Below are positions 1-9,377 of a stretch of DNA of 64,000 nucleotides, piece by piece. Under the pieces are notes generated by a model. It had not been told where the DNA came from. It searched no databases and saw only the letters and a list, made by a program, of their open reading frames with translations. The DNA comes from Polynucleobacter sp. UK-Gri1-W3 (lineage in GTDB: Bacteria; Pseudomonadota; Gammaproteobacteria; Burkholderiales; Burkholderiaceae), in the NCBI RefSeq assembly GCF_018881595.1, contig NZ_JACVQA010000006.1:248001-312000 (forward strand), written 5' to 3'. Position 1 is the stretch's first letter. Every line of letters starts with the position of its first letter. The translations under genes and the position numbers were made by a program.

Positions 1-534
1 ACTCGCTCCATGGGTTTTTGTTTGTTCGATAACGTCGCTATTGCAGCGCGTTACGCAATGGAGACTTACGGCATTGAGCGTGTCGCCATCATTGACTTTG
101 ACGTTCATCATGGCAACGGCACAGAAGCAGCTTTTTTTAATGATCCCAATGTCTTGATGTGTAGCTTCTTTCAGCATCCTTTCTACCCGTATAGCGGCTT
201 AGATCATGCCAACAATATGGTCAACGTGCCTTTGCCTGCGGCAACCCGCGGTGATGTGGTGCGTTCGATCGTAGAGGAGAGATGGTTGCCAGCTTTGCGT
301 AATTTTGAGCCTGAGCTCATTATTATTTCAGCAGGCTTTGATGCGCATCGCGAAGATGATCTAGGGCAAATGGGCTTGGTGGAAGATGACTACGCTTGGA
401 TTACCAAGCGTTTAAAAGAAATCGCCAATGACTATGCGCAAGGCCGCATTGTGAGTTGTTTGGAGGGCGGCTATAACCTCTCTGCATTAGGTCGCAGCGT
501 AGTGGCTCACATTAAGGCATTAGCAGAAATTTAA
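1..534 (+). CDS. Histone deacetylase family protein (5' truncated by window edge)
   Basis: The reading frame is open from base 1, so the start lies outside the window. About 177 C-terminal residues are present. The protein belongs to the arginase/deacetylase-fold HDAC/AcuC/AphA superfamily, zinc amidohydrolases that remove acetyl groups from lysine or polyamine-type substrates. Visible motifs are DFDVHHGNGT (metal and charge-relay Asp/His), SAGFDAH (second metal Asp/His) and EGGYNL near the C-terminus. The catalytic HH of the N-terminal half is not in view. The acyl-CoA ligase gene follows after 14 bp and is probably co-transcribed. The family is secure but the substrate is unknown. Confidence 0.93.
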   Translation, partial: TRSMGFCLFDNVAIAARYAMETYGIERVAIIDFDVHHGNGTEAAFFNDPNVLMCSFFQHPFYPYSGLDHANNMVNVPLPAATRGDVVRSIVEERWLPALRNFEPELIIISAGFDAHREDDLGQMGLVEDDYAWITKRLKEIANDYAQGRIVSCLEGGYNLSALGRSVVAHIKALAEI

Positions 535-548
535 ATCAAAGGCTGAAG

Positions 549-2201
549 ATGGCAAATATTTATGAACAAGGCTTGGATCGTAATCCTGCCAACTACACCC
601 CAATCACTCCACTCCTGTTTTTAGAGCGTTCGGCGCAAATTTATCCGAATAAGACTGCCGTCATTCATGGAAAGTTACGCCAAACTTGGAAGCAAACCTA
701 TGAGCGTTGCCTTCGTTTGGCTAGCGCCTTGCAAAAGCACGGCATTGGTTTGGGTGACACAGTAGCGGTAATGTTGCCAAATACACCCCCAATGGTAGAG
801 GCCCACTTTGGTATTCCGATGGCAGGCGCGGTTTTGAATGCCTTAAATACCCGCTTAGATGCAGAGACTATCGCATTTATGCTCAATCATGGTGAAGCAA
901 AAGTAGTGATTGTGGATCCAGAGTTTTCAGCGGTAATGAAAAAAGCGCTTGAGATTGCCAAGAAAGAATCTGGTCGTGATTTCTTGGTGATCGATGTTGA
1001 AGAAAGTGAGTTTGATGTTCCTGGTGAGAAGCTAGGCAATCTGACTTACGAGAAATTGCTTTCTGAAGGCGATCCGAACTTTGCATGGCAAGTGCCAGCA
1101 GATGAATGGCAAGCGATTTGCCTGAACTACACTTCAGGCACAACTGGCAATCCTAAAGGCGTGGTATATCACCACCGCGGCGCTGCCATCAATGCCGTGT
1201 CAAACGTATTGGACTGGGACATTAATAAGCATCCGGTATACCTCTGGACTCTCCCAATGTTCCATTGCAATGGCTGGTGTTTCCCATGGACAATTGCTGC
1301 CCGTGCCGGCGTCAACGTCTGCTTAAGACGCGTTGATGCGCAACATATTTTTGCAGCTATTAAAGAGCATGGTGTGAGTCACTATTGCGCTGCCCCTATC
1401 GTGCATAACTTATTAGTCAATGCACCAGACGAATTGAAAGCGGGCGTTCCTACGGGTGTAAAAGGCTTGATTGCTGGTGCTGCGCCACCTGCATCGATTA
1501 TTGAAGGTATGGAAAAGCTGGGTTTTGATTTAACCCATGTATACGGTTTAACAGAAACATATGGCCCGGCAGCTGTCTGCGTTAAACAAGATGAATGGAA
1601 TGATTTGGATATTGGTGAGCGCGCTCGTTTAAATGCTCGCCAAGGTGTGCGTTATCACATGCAACAAGCAATCGCAGTTTTTGATCCAGAAACAATGCAG
1701 CCAGTTCCGGCTGATGGTGAAACCATGGGTGAAATCATGTTCAAGGGCAATATCGCCATGAAGGGTTACTTAAAGAATGAAAAAGCAACTCAAGAAGCAT
1801 TTGAGGGTGGCTGGTTTCACTCGGGTGACTTGGCTGTGATGAATCCAGATGGCTACGTCAAGATGAAAGATCGCAGCAAAGACATCATCATTTCAGGAGG
1901 TGAAAATATCTCTTCTGTAGAGGTTGAAGATGTTCTCTATCGACACCCTGCAGTGAACGCCGCCGCAGTAGTTGCCAAACCAGATCCTAAGTGGGGTGAG
2001 ACCCCTTGTGCTTTCTTGGAGATTAAGCCCGGTTCAGAGGTGACTGCCGAGGAAATCATTGCTCATTGCAAACAGCATTTAGCTGGCTTTAAGGTTCCTA
2101 GAGCGATTGTCTTCTGTGAATTACCAAAGACCTCGACCGGTAAGATTCAGAAGTTTGAGCTTCGTAAGCAGGCGGGTTCAGCTGCCGCAATTGATGTTTA
2201 A
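549..2201 (+). CDS. AMP-dependent acyl-CoA synthetase (DmdB / medium-chain ligase type)
   Basis: This 550-residue ANL-superfamily adenylating enzyme activates a carboxylic acid to its acyl-CoA through an acyl-AMP. The phosphate-binding loop is YTSGTTGNPKGV (about residue 195). Motif LPMFHCNGW follows, then YGLTETYGP, the hinge region with SGGENISSVEVED, and the C-terminal catalytic lysine in PKTSTGKIQK. The overall pattern resembles 3-methylmercaptopropionyl-CoA ligases (DmdB) and short/medium-chain ligases. It lies just upstream of ETF and an acyl-CoA dehydrogenase, so it probably feeds that oxidation step. The true acid substrate cannot be read from the sequence. Confidence 0.93.
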   Translation: MANIYEQGLDRNPANYTPITPLLFLERSAQIYPNKTAVIHGKLRQTWKQTYERCLRLASALQKHGIGLGDTVAVMLPNTPPMVEAHFGIPMAGAVLNALNTRLDAETIAFMLNHGEAKVVIVDPEFSAVMKKALEIAKKESGRDFLVIDVEESEFDVPGEKLGNLTYEKLLSEGDPNFAWQVPADEWQAICLNYTSGTTGNPKGVVYHHRGAAINAVSNVLDWDINKHPVYLWTLPMFHCNGWCFPWTIAARAGVNVCLRRVDAQHIFAAIKEHGVSHYCAAPIVHNLLVNAPDELKAGVPTGVKGLIAGAAPPASIIEGMEKLGFDLTHVYGLTETYGPAAVCVKQDEWNDLDIGERARLNARQGVRYHMQQAIAVFDPETMQPVPADGETMGEIMFKGNIAMKGYLKNEKATQEAFEGGWFHSGDLAVMNPDGYVKMKDRSKDIIISGGENISSVEVEDVLYRHPAVNAAAVVAKPDPKWGETPCAFLEIKPGSEVTAEEIIAHCKQHLAGFKVPRAIVFCELPKTSTGKIQKFELRKQAGSAAAIDV

Positions 2202-2288
2202 TTTGGCAAATAATCGGGTAAAATAAAACGATCGTGCTTTTTATTGAGGGTTTATCCTCGATATATACATATTGGAGAGGTTCGTAGG

Positions 2289-3038
2289 ATGAAGATCTTA
2301 GTAGCTGTAAAACGTGTTGTTGATTACAACGTCAAAATTCGGGTGAAATCAGATAACTCAGGCGTAGATTTAGCCAACGTCAAAATGAGTATGAATCCCT
2401 TTGACGAAATCGCTGTTGAAGAGGCGGTGCGTTTAAAAGAAGCAGGTGTAGCAACTGAGGTGCTTGTAGTGACTGCTGGTGCTACTCAATGCCAAGAAAC
2501 TTTGCGTACTGCATTAGCTATTGGCGCTGATCGCGCAATCTTGGTAGAGACGGATGCAGAGCTACAACCTTTAGCGGTTGCGAAGATTCTAAAAGCGCTC
2601 TCCGATAAAGAGCAGGCGCAAATCATCATTCTTGGCAAACAAGCAATTGACGATGACAGCAATCAAACTGGCCAGATGTTGGCAAGCTTGTTAGATATTC
2701 CCCAAGCTACTTTTGCATCTAAAGTAGTGGTTGCAGATGGCAAGGCTACTGTCACTCGCGAAGTTGACGGCGGTCTAGAAACTATTGCACTTACATTACC
2801 TGCAGTGATTACGACTGACTTGCGTTTGAACGAGCCGCGCTATGTGACTTTGCCAAATATCATGAAAGCGAAGAAAAAGACGATTGATATCGTCAAGCCT
2901 GAAGACTTGGGTGTGGATATTGCTCCGCGCCTCAAAACACTCAAGGTAGAAGAGCCGCCTAAGCGAAGCGCAGGCGTGATGGTTGCTGATGTAGCAGCCT
3001 TGGTAGAAAAACTCAAAAATGAAGCGAAGGTGATCTAA
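2289..3038 (+). CDS. etfB: Electron transfer flavoprotein subunit beta
   Basis: This is a 249-residue ETF beta subunit, which with ETF alpha passes electrons from acyl-CoA dehydrogenases to ETF:quinone oxidoreductase. The ATG at 2289 is chosen because GGAGAGG lies 8 bases upstream and the protein then starts [20 protein letters not shown], the normal ETF-beta N-terminus and length. A longer in-frame extension back to 2244 is not needed. The AMP-binding region is [14 protein letters not shown]. The alpha-subunit gene starts on the base after this stop codon, so the two are translationally coupled. Confidence 0.97.
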   Translation: MKILVAVKRVVDYNVKIRVKSDNSGVDLANVKMSMNPFDEIAVEEAVRLKEAGVATEVLVVTAGATQCQETLRTALAIGADRAILVETDAELQPLAVAKILKALSDKEQAQIIILGKQAIDDDSNQTGQMLASLLDIPQATFASKVVVADGKATVTREVDGGLETIALTLPAVITTDLRLNEPRYVTLPNIMKAKKKTIDIVKPEDLGVDIAPRLKTLKVEEPPKRSAGVMVADVAALVEKLKNEAKVI

Positions 3039-3974
3039 ATGGCTGCACTTGTTATTGCTGAACACGACAATCAATCTTTAAAAGCAGCAACCCTCAATGC
3101 GGTAGCAGCTGCTTTGCAGTGCTCCCCAGAGGTAGATGTACTGGTTGCTGGCAGCGGCGCAGATGCAGCCGCAGCTGCGGCTGCTCAAATCGCTGGCGTG
3201 CGTAAAGTCATTCAAATTGATGCGGCTAATTTGGCTGATCAATTGGCTGAACCTTTGGCTGCACAGATCCTCTCCATAGCGAATGGCTATAGCCATATCC
3301 TCGCTCCTGCAACTGCTAACGGCAAAAACGTATTGCCACGTGTTGCGGCTAAGCTCGATGTAGCTCAGTTATCTGATATTACTAAAGTGATTTCTGCGGA
3401 TACTTTTGAGCGTCCGATTTATGCGGGTAATGCGATTGCCACCGTGCAATCTGCTGATCCAATCAAAGTCATCACAGTTCGCACTACTGGTTTTGATCCT
3501 GTAGCGGCCACAGGTGGTTCAGCTGCTGTAGAAAAAGTAGCTGCTGCCAACAGTAAGGCGCAATCCTCTTTTGTTGGTCGCGAGCTGACCAAATCGGATC
3601 GTCCAGAATTGACTGCTGCCAAGATCATCGTATCTGGTGGCCGTGGTTTGGGTTCTGGTGAAAAGTATCAAGAACTCATTGCCCCATTAGCTGACAAGCT
3701 AGGTGCTGCTTTGGGTGCGTCTCGCGCTGCTGTTGATGCGGGTTACGTTCCGAATGACTATCAAGTAGGTCAGACCGGTAAGATTGTAGCCCCACAGCTT
3801 TACATTGCTGTAGGTATCTCAGGCGCCATCCAGCATTTAGCTGGCATGAAAGATTCCAAAGTTATTGTGGCAATTAATAAAGATCCAGAGGCGCCAATCT
3901 TTGGTGTAGCTGACTATGGTCTAGTGGCAGATTTAAATACTGCCGTACCTGAGTTAACCAAAGCGCTTGGTTGA
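3039..3974 (+). CDS. etfA: Electron transfer flavoprotein subunit alpha
   Basis: This is a 311-residue ETF alpha subunit. The C-terminal FAD-binding domain is clear: [12 protein letters not shown], then [31 protein letters not shown] and a final [10 protein letters not shown] segment (about residues 190-290). It starts directly after the etfB stop. An acyl-CoA dehydrogenase gene follows 49 bp later with a good ribosome-binding site, which makes a complete dehydrogenase plus electron-acceptor unit. Runs of alanine near residues 40-50 are normal for this family. Confidence 0.97.
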   Translation: MAALVIAEHDNQSLKAATLNAVAAALQCSPEVDVLVAGSGADAAAAAAAQIAGVRKVIQIDAANLADQLAEPLAAQILSIANGYSHILAPATANGKNVLPRVAAKLDVAQLSDITKVISADTFERPIYAGNAIATVQSADPIKVITVRTTGFDPVAATGGSAAVEKVAAANSKAQSSFVGRELTKSDRPELTAAKIIVSGGRGLGSGEKYQELIAPLADKLGAALGASRAAVDAGYVPNDYQVGQTGKIVAPQLYIAVGISGAIQHLAGMKDSKVIVAINKDPEAPIFGVADYGLVADLNTAVPELTKALG

Positions 3975-4023
3975 TTCACTTAGCCGTTGAATTGAGAATC
4001 AAATCGAATAAAGAGGAGTTGTA

Positions 4024-5811
4024 ATGCCATACTTAGCCCCAGTGAAAGATATGTTGTTTGTCATGAATGAACTAGCTGGGCTATCGGATGTTGTTGCCTA
4101 TCCTTCTTATGCTGAGGCGGGCGCTGATGTTGATCTTGCTCCGGCTATTTTGGAAGAGTCTGCTAAATTCAATCAAGACGTTGTTGCGCCCCTTAATTGG
4201 GCTGGTGATCAAAACCCAAGCTCCTTAAAAGACGGTGTAGTAACCACCACTCCTGGTTTTAAGAATGCTTTTGAGCAATACGCTGCTGCAGGGTGGCAGG
4301 GTGTCATTCATCCAGCAGAGTTTGGTGGACAAGGTTTGCCAAAATTGATCTCCACTGCTTGCTTAGAGATGGTAAATGCAGCCAATCTTTCTTTTGCGCT
4401 CTGCCCATTACTTACTGATGGCGCTATTGAGGCTCTTTTAACCGCCGCTAGCCCAGAACTTCAAGAGCAATATGTGCCGAAGATGATTTCTGGTGAGTGG
4501 ACTGGAACAATGAATTTGACAGAGCCACAAGCTGGCTCTGATCTGGCGATGGTGCGATCACGTGCTGTTCCTGAAGGTGATGGTACTTACAGAATATTTG
4601 GCACCAAAATCTACATCACCTATGGTGAGCACGATATGGCTAAGAATATTATCCATTTGGTGCTAGCAAGAACACCTGATGCACCAGAAGGCGTGAAGGG
4701 CATTTCATTATTCGTGGTACCGAAGTTTATGGTGAACAAAGATGGTTCATTAGGTGAACGTAATGATGTGCATTGCGTTTCGATCGAGCATAAGCTCGGT
4801 ATTAAAGCGAGTCCAACAGCGGTTCTACAGTTTGGCGATCATGGTGGTGCAGTTGGCTATTTAGTGGGCGAAGAAAACCGCGGTCTTGAATATATGTTTG
4901 TGATGATGAATGCGGCTCGCTTTGCAGTAGGTATGCAAGGGATTGCAGTGGCAGAGCGCGCTTATCAAAAGGCAGTGCAATATGCTAAAGATCGTGTACA
5001 AAGCAGAGATTTGGCTGGTTCACCTGGTCCGGTAGCAATTATTCATCAACCCGATGTGAAGCGCATGCTCATGACAATGCGCGCTTATACCGAGGCATCA
5101 CGTGCTTTGGCTTACTACGCTGCTTCTGCTTATGATACCCAGCATGCTGCTCCTGATGAAGGAGTGCGTAAAGCTAATCAAGCAATTTATGAATTCTTGG
5201 TGCCGATTGTTAAGGGCTTCTCTACAGAGATGTCAATTGAAGTGGCAAGCTTAGGTGTGCAAGTGCATGGCGGTATGGGCTTCATTGAAGAGACTGGTGC
5301 AGCGCAGTACTACCGTGATGCGCGTATTTTGACGATTTACGAAGGTACTACTGCGATTCAGGCGAATGACTTGGTCGGTAGAAAAACAGTGCGTGATGGT
5401 GGCGCGATTGCAAAAGAGTTATCCCAAAGAATCGCGGCTACTGAAAAAGATTTGGCTGCAAGTGGAAGTGATGACGCTAAAGCTGTACTCAAGCAACTTA
5501 CATTGGCGCGTGCTGCATTTGAGCAAGCGGTTGCTTATGTCGTGGCAAATGCAAAGACTGATATCAAGGCTGTCTATGCAGGCAGCTTTGCCTACCTTCG
5601 CTTATCTGGTTTGGTCTTAGGTGGTTGGCAGATGGCGAGGGCACTTTTAGCTGCTGAACGCTTACGTGATAGCGATCCAATGTTCTATGATGCCAAGATT
5701 GCTACTGCGCGATTCTTTGCAGAGAATCTCATGCCCCAGGCCCAAGCTCTTGCTACCTCAATTGTGGAAAGTGGCCACTCTACAAACGCTTTAGAAGTAG
5801 AGCAGTTCTAA
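4024..5811 (+). CDS. Acyl-CoA dehydrogenase with C-terminal extension (DmdC-like)
   Basis: This 595-residue flavoprotein dehydrogenase has the extra C-terminal domain of the long acyl-CoA dehydrogenases annotated as DmdC-like (3-methylmercaptopropionyl-CoA dehydrogenase type). Visible elements are the N-terminal helical domain, MNLTEPQAGSDLA (flavin and substrate binding), GMQGIAVAERAYQ, QVHGGMGFIEETG and the ARILTIYEGTTAIQANDL motif. A helical C-terminal domain lies beyond residue about 460. AAAGAGGAG lies just upstream of ATG 4024. The neighbouring ETF genes supply its electron acceptor and the upstream ligase its likely substrate. Substrate identity remains an inference. Confidence 0.94.
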   Translation: MPYLAPVKDMLFVMNELAGLSDVVAYPSYAEAGADVDLAPAILEESAKFNQDVVAPLNWAGDQNPSSLKDGVVTTTPGFKNAFEQYAAAGWQGVIHPAEFGGQGLPKLISTACLEMVNAANLSFALCPLLTDGAIEALLTAASPELQEQYVPKMISGEWTGTMNLTEPQAGSDLAMVRSRAVPEGDGTYRIFGTKIYITYGEHDMAKNIIHLVLARTPDAPEGVKGISLFVVPKFMVNKDGSLGERNDVHCVSIEHKLGIKASPTAVLQFGDHGGAVGYLVGEENRGLEYMFVMMNAARFAVGMQGIAVAERAYQKAVQYAKDRVQSRDLAGSPGPVAIIHQPDVKRMLMTMRAYTEASRALAYYAASAYDTQHAAPDEGVRKANQAIYEFLVPIVKGFSTEMSIEVASLGVQVHGGMGFIEETGAAQYYRDARILTIYEGTTAIQANDLVGRKTVRDGGAIAKELSQRIAATEKDLAASGSDDAKAVLKQLTLARAAFEQAVAYVVANAKTDIKAVYAGSFAYLRLSGLVLGGWQMARALLAAERLRDSDPMFYDAKIATARFFAENLMPQAQALATSIVESGHSTNALEVEQF

Positions 5812-5822
5812 AAGAGTTAGGG

Positions 5823-5849
5823 AAAATAAAAAACCGCTCTAAAGAGCGG
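5823..5849 (-). terminator. Rho-independent terminator for the minus-strand gene pair
   Basis: CCGCTC and GAGCGG form a 6-bp G+C-rich stem around a TAAA loop (5834-5849). Read on the minus strand it is followed by TTTTTTATTTT. It lies 27 bp past the stop of the minus-strand membrane protein gene. On the plus strand there is no T tract, so it should mainly stop transcripts of 6892-5877. Confidence 0.8.
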
Positions 5850-5876
5850 CTCTTGCATAAGAAAAGCTATCTGCAA

Positions 5877-6323
5877 TTATTGGGATAGCTTTTTTGCCTC
5901 GTGGATTTGCGAGATAAAGAATTGCTCAAAGGAGATTGCTAAAAAAGTCATCATCACGCCAGCACCAAAGACGAGCGAGAAAATGACTGTCAATATTACT
6001 GGCCATCCAGAGCGACTGCGACGATGTTCTTCAATCCCAGGATTAAATTGGGCATCCCATTTTTCATCAAGGCGAAGTCCGAATGCAATGGTAGTTAGCC
6101 AGCTTGCTTCAATGGCAATAAAGCCAAAGGTAATGAGTATCCATCCTGGCGCAGAATGAAAGTGAGCATCTTTAAGAATGATCCAGCCAGCCGCACCCCC
6201 AATGAGGGCGAATAGCTGCACCCATGCCCAAAAAGATTTCAGTCCTTGCAAATAGAAGCAGTTGAGACCGCTGCCTGGAAAGAATAATCCGAGTGCGCAA
6301 AAAAGAAGTTTAGATTTTTTCAT
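5877..6323 (-). CDS. Small membrane protein, TM2-like
   Basis: A 148-residue protein with about four predicted membrane segments: residues 5-22, 30-52, 60-83 and 108-132. The N-terminus FFPGSGLNCFYLQGLKSFW resembles the TM2-domain signature of a Gly-rich turn followed by H/CFYLG, but it is degenerate. A charged loop (RLDEKWDAQFNPG) separates the two halves. It is transcribed with the upstream META-domain lipoprotein gene (38-bp gap) toward the terminator at 5823-5849. No specific function is recognised. Confidence 0.75.
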   Translation of the reverse strand: MKKSKLLFCALGLFFPGSGLNCFYLQGLKSFWAWVQLFALIGGAAGWIILKDAHFHSAPGWILITFGFIAIEASWLTTIAFGLRLDEKWDAQFNPGIEEHRRSRSGWPVILTVIFSLVFGAGVMMTFLAISFEQFFISQIHEAKKLSQ

Positions 6324-6361
6324 GAGTCTTTCAGTGATATCGCGAATGAATTGTTAAAGGC

Positions 6362-6892
6362 TTATTTATTAGTATTTTGTTTTTGAGTAAAGCTGAGCAC
6401 TTCACGATCGGTACCAATCATGAGTAGTTGGTCGCCATTGCGCACAATGTTGCGATAGTCATTCAATTCGTAAAGGAAATCATTCTCTAATTCCATACGT
6501 TGTGGACTGCAAGCCATCTTAGTGCTGACGATTTGTTTGAGGGAAAATCCGCGACCGTCTTCATCAATTGTTGCGGTAAAGCGATTGCATCCTGTCGAGC
6601 CACTCAGACGTTGCCCACTGGCATCAAAAATGATTTGTATAGGGTTACTGGCATCGCCCTGGGGAATCTGGCGTGTACGCACCTCGCCATAGCTATTGGG
6701 AGGTAGGTTCCAGCGGGTGAGCTCCCATTTAGTATTTTTGAGCTCACTGCTTGGTGGGCTGATTTTGGCGCCGCAAGGGGGAATAACGTCGGCGCAGCCG
6801 ACTAAAAACCCAAGACTTAGGCAAGAAAGTATCAGAAAGAGCCTATTTAAGGATATTCCGATCGAGTCTGAAAGGTTAGATTTAAGGTCCAT
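6362..6892 (-). CDS. META-domain (HslJ-like) lipoprotein
   Basis: A 176-residue exported protein. The N-terminus carries a hydrophobic stretch ending in the lipobox LVGC at about residue 33, so it is probably a lipoprotein. The mature part has the META/HslJ pattern: LKNTKWELTRWN, a middle strand with SGSTGCNRFTATI, and ISSTK/MACSP-like residues in IVSTKMACS. Members of this family are linked to heat-shock or novobiocin resistance and to proteinase-inhibitor-like folds. The ATG at 6892 has AGGT 6 bases upstream. The function here is not known. Confidence 0.83.
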   Translation of the reverse strand: MDLKSNLSDSIGISLNRLFLILSCLSLGFLVGCADVIPPCGAKISPPSSELKNTKWELTRWNLPPNSYGEVRTRQIPQGDASNPIQIIFDASGQRLSGSTGCNRFTATIDEDGRGFSLKQIVSTKMACSPQRMELENDFLYELNDYRNIVRNGDQLLMIGTDREVLSFTQKQNTNK

Positions 6893-7115
6893 ATTTACCT
6901 AAGTTATTGTTTTTAATGTAAAATTTAATAAAGTACGCGTTCTATTCTACTGTCTATGATGCTTAAATAGGTGGAAGAAGTAGGGGTTTTCGTCTAGAAT
7001 ATGAGGTTTTCCGCTCTACCTTATCTTTATTTGGTGAGCTGGAGCCCAAGGTTTTTGTAGAAATTTCATTGGGTTGTAATCAACCTGTTTTCATTTTAGA
7101 TTTTAAGGAATAAGT

Positions 7116-7361
7116 ATGGTCGTCATTCGACTGGCACGCGGCGGTTCTAAGAAGCGCCCTTTTTACAGCATCGTTGCTACTGATAAGCGCAACCGTCGTG
7201 ACTCGAACTTTATCGAGCGTATTGGTTACTTCAATCCACAAGCAGCGGCAACTGAGCAAGCAATGCGCATTGCTCAAGATCGTTTGACTTACTGGACTGG
7301 TGTTGGCGCGCAAATCTCTCCAACAATAACTCGTTTGATCAAAAACAATCCAGCTGTTTAA
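7116..7361 (+). CDS. rpsP: 30S ribosomal protein S16
   Basis: An 81-residue S16 with the canonical start [17 protein letters not shown] and the [27 protein letters not shown] segment. It is the first gene of the classical rpsP-rimM-trmD-rplS operon. AAGGAATA lies immediately upstream of the ATG. A strong hairpin follows the stop codon (7371-7405) and may tune the ratio of S16 to the downstream modification enzymes. Confidence 0.99.
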   Translation: MVVIRLARGGSKKRPFYSIVATDKRNRRDSNFIERIGYFNPQAAATEQAMRIAQDRLTYWTGVGAQISPTITRLIKNNPAV

Positions 7362-7370
7362 TATTCAATT

Positions 7371-7405
7371 ACTAAAAGCTTCGTCGATGTGATGAAGCTT
7401 TTAGT
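7371..7405 (+). other. Intra-operon hairpin between rpsP and rimM
   Basis: Two 15-base arms (7371-7385 and 7391-7405) pair with a single G-U-type irregularity around a 5-base loop. The arms read ACTAAAAGCTTCGTC and GATGAAGCTTTTAGT. No T tract follows, so it is more likely an RNA-stability, processing or attenuation element than a full terminator. Confidence 0.6.
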
Positions 7406-7453
7406 GACAGAATTTCTAGTAGTTCTATCTTGGAAAAATAAGGTGTCTTAAAA

Positions 7454-8020
7454 ATGAGTACGCCTTCCATAGATGAATTGATTGAACTTGGCGCTATATC
7501 TGAGGCACAAGGATTGCAGGGTCAAGTGAAGGTTAGACCTCACTCATCAGAGCCTGTAGCACTTCTTTCTTCTAAGTCAATTTGGCTGTCCTTGATCCCT
7601 CGTCGGGATGCGGGCGTTTCTGCGTCTCAAGCACAAGCCTCACTGACGCAGTACAAAGTTAAAAACGCCAAGATGCATAGTGGTAACGTTGTCATGACAC
7701 TTGAGGGTGTCAGTGATCGCGATCAAGCATTGGCATTAAAAGGTTCACGCATCTTAGTGGCACGTGATGCTTTTCCAAAGGTGGAAAGCGATTCGTATTA
7801 CTGGGTAGACCTCATTGGATGCAATGCAGTGAACTTGCAAGGCGAAGCACTTGGTGAAGTGATTGATGTCACTGAGAATGGCGCACATGGTGTTGTCGCT
7901 ATCGGCGATGCGCAAACAAAGACGATTAAATACTTAGTGCCATTCGTAAAAGAAGTGGTGCAAAACGTCGACCTACCAAATAAAACGATTACCCTCGATT
8001 GGCAGTCTGACTGGCAATAG
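7454..8020 (+). CDS. rimM: Ribosome maturation factor RimM
   Basis: A 188-residue RimM that binds S19 and assists maturation of the 30S head domain. The N-terminal RimM domain starts ELGAISEAQGLQGQVKVRP. The C-terminal PRC-barrel domain contains YYWVDLIGCNAVN and a typical LVPFVKEVVQNVDLPNKTI end. It lies between rpsP and trmD as expected, with ATG at 7454 and a modest AAGG upstream. Confidence 0.97.
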   Translation: MSTPSIDELIELGAISEAQGLQGQVKVRPHSSEPVALLSSKSIWLSLIPRRDAGVSASQAQASLTQYKVKNAKMHSGNVVMTLEGVSDRDQALALKGSRILVARDAFPKVESDSYYWVDLIGCNAVNLQGEALGEVIDVTENGAHGVVAIGDAQTKTIKYLVPFVKEVVQNVDLPNKTITLDWQSDWQ

Positions 8021-8042
8021 CCCTTCATAAATAGCTACGAAT

Positions 8043-8789
8043 ATGCGCTTTGATGTCGTAACCTTATTTCCAGAAATGTTCGCTGCTTTAACGAAGTGGG
8101 GCATTACCGGTCGCGCTTGTGAACATTCACTTGCTAGCGTTCACCTTTGGAATCCCCGTGATTTTTGCTCAGATCCTCGCAAAACAGTAGATGACCGTGC
8201 TTATGGGGGCGGACCTGGCATGGTCATGATGGCCAAGCCCTTAGAAGATACCGTTGCTGGAATTAAGGCCTCCCACCAGGAGTCAGGTATTCAAAGTGGC
8301 CCCATTTGCTTGTTGGCACCCCAGGGTGAGCGTTTTTCCCAGAAGATAGCGACAGATATCCTAAATTATGGCAATTTAAGCTTTATTTGTGGTCGATATG
8401 AAGCTATTGACCAACGTTTTGTTGATCGAAATGTGGATTTACAGCTTTCTATCGGTGATTTTGTGGTTTCTGGGGGCGAAATTCCCGCTATGGCTATGAT
8501 GGATGCGGTGATTAGGTTGATTCCAGGAGCCCTTGGAGATGGGGAATCTGCTTCCCAGGACAGCTTTATGAACGGTCTTTTGGACTATCCGCACTACACC
8601 CGCCCAGAAATATATGAAAATTTATCTGTCCCGGACGTGCTTTTAGGCGGACATCACGCTAAAATAGCGGATTGGCGTCGGCAGAAGTCTTTAGAGCTGA
8701 CGTTCAGGTTAAGGCCGGACTTAATTGAATCGGCTAGAGCCAAAGGGTTGCTAACCCGAGAAGATGAACAATTTCTTCGCTCTCTGTAA
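8043..8789 (+). CDS. trmD: tRNA (guanine-N1)-methyltransferase
   Basis: A 248-residue SPOUT-class methyltransferase that makes m1G37 in tRNAs and so prevents +1 frameshifting. Signature segments are MRFDVVTLFPEMF, DDRAYGGGPGMVMM, LSIGDFVVSGGEIPAMAMMDA (trefoil-knot SAM site) and the C-terminal DWRRQKSLELTFRLRPDLI. It follows rimM by 22 bp and is part of the S16/L19 operon. Confidence 0.98.
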   Translation: MRFDVVTLFPEMFAALTKWGITGRACEHSLASVHLWNPRDFCSDPRKTVDDRAYGGGPGMVMMAKPLEDTVAGIKASHQESGIQSGPICLLAPQGERFSQKIATDILNYGNLSFICGRYEAIDQRFVDRNVDLQLSIGDFVVSGGEIPAMAMMDAVIRLIPGALGDGESASQDSFMNGLLDYPHYTRPEIYENLSVPDVLLGGHHAKIADWRRQKSLELTFRLRPDLIESARAKGLLTREDEQFLRSL

Positions 8790-8925
8790 ATACTTTCATT
8801 AGTGTGCAGTAGTGAATAAGTAGTTTGGTTTTTGGTTTAGTGAAATTGTTTTAACTGCATCCTCTATTAGGTCCGTTGATTTATATCTCGGAATTAAACG
8901 CTAATAAGATGTTTAAGGATTAAAA

Positions 8926-9321
8926 ATGAATTTAATTGAAAAAATTGAGCAAGAAGAAATTGCTCGCTTAAGTGCTAACAAGGTTTTGCCAAGCTTTGCT
9001 CCTGGCGATACTGTAGTTGTTAGCGTAAACGTAGTTGAGGGTACACGTAAGCGTGCCCAGGCCTTTGAAGGCGTTGTGATTGCTAAGCGCAATCGCGGAC
9101 TCAATTCTAGCTTTATCGTTCGCAAGATTTCATCTGGCGAAGGTGTAGAGCGTACATTCCAAACTTACTCACCATTGATCGCTGGTATTGAAGTGAAGCG
9201 TCGCGGTGATGTGCGTCGTGCTAAGTTGTACTACTTGCGTGATCGCTCTGGTAAGTCTGCACGTATTAAAGAGAAGCTTCCTGCGCGTAAAGCCGCAGTG
9301 GCAGCTCCAGCCGCGGTATAA
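8926..9321 (+). CDS. rplS: 50S ribosomal protein L19
   Basis: A 131-residue L19 with the typical core [41 protein letters not shown] and [19 protein letters not shown] short Ala/Lys-rich C-terminal tail follows. AAGGAT lies just upstream of ATG 8926. It is the last gene of the operon and a clear terminator follows at 9337-9364. Confidence 0.98.
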   Translation: MNLIEKIEQEEIARLSANKVLPSFAPGDTVVVSVNVVEGTRKRAQAFEGVVIAKRNRGLNSSFIVRKISSGEGVERTFQTYSPLIAGIEVKRRGDVRRAKLYYLRDRSGKSARIKEKLPARKAAVAAPAAV

Positions 9322-9336
9322 ATTACGGCTTGAAGT

Positions 9337-9364
9337 AAAAAAGGCGGCTTAGGTCGCCTTTTTT
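9337..9364 (+). terminator. Rho-independent terminator after rplS
   Basis: A 10-bp stem of AAAAAAGGCG with CGCCTTTTTT around an 8-base loop. The 3' arm ends in a six-T run. It closes the rpsP-rimM-trmD-rplS operon 15 bp after the rplS stop, just before the NUDIX gene. Confidence 0.9.
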
Positions 9365-9377
9365 GTTGCCTTAGAAT

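Noticed and set aside
883..1143. Antisense open frames inside the acyl-CoA ligase gene and similar ones across the window
   Set aside because: They are shadows of well supported genes with no ribosome-binding sites or recognisable protein features.
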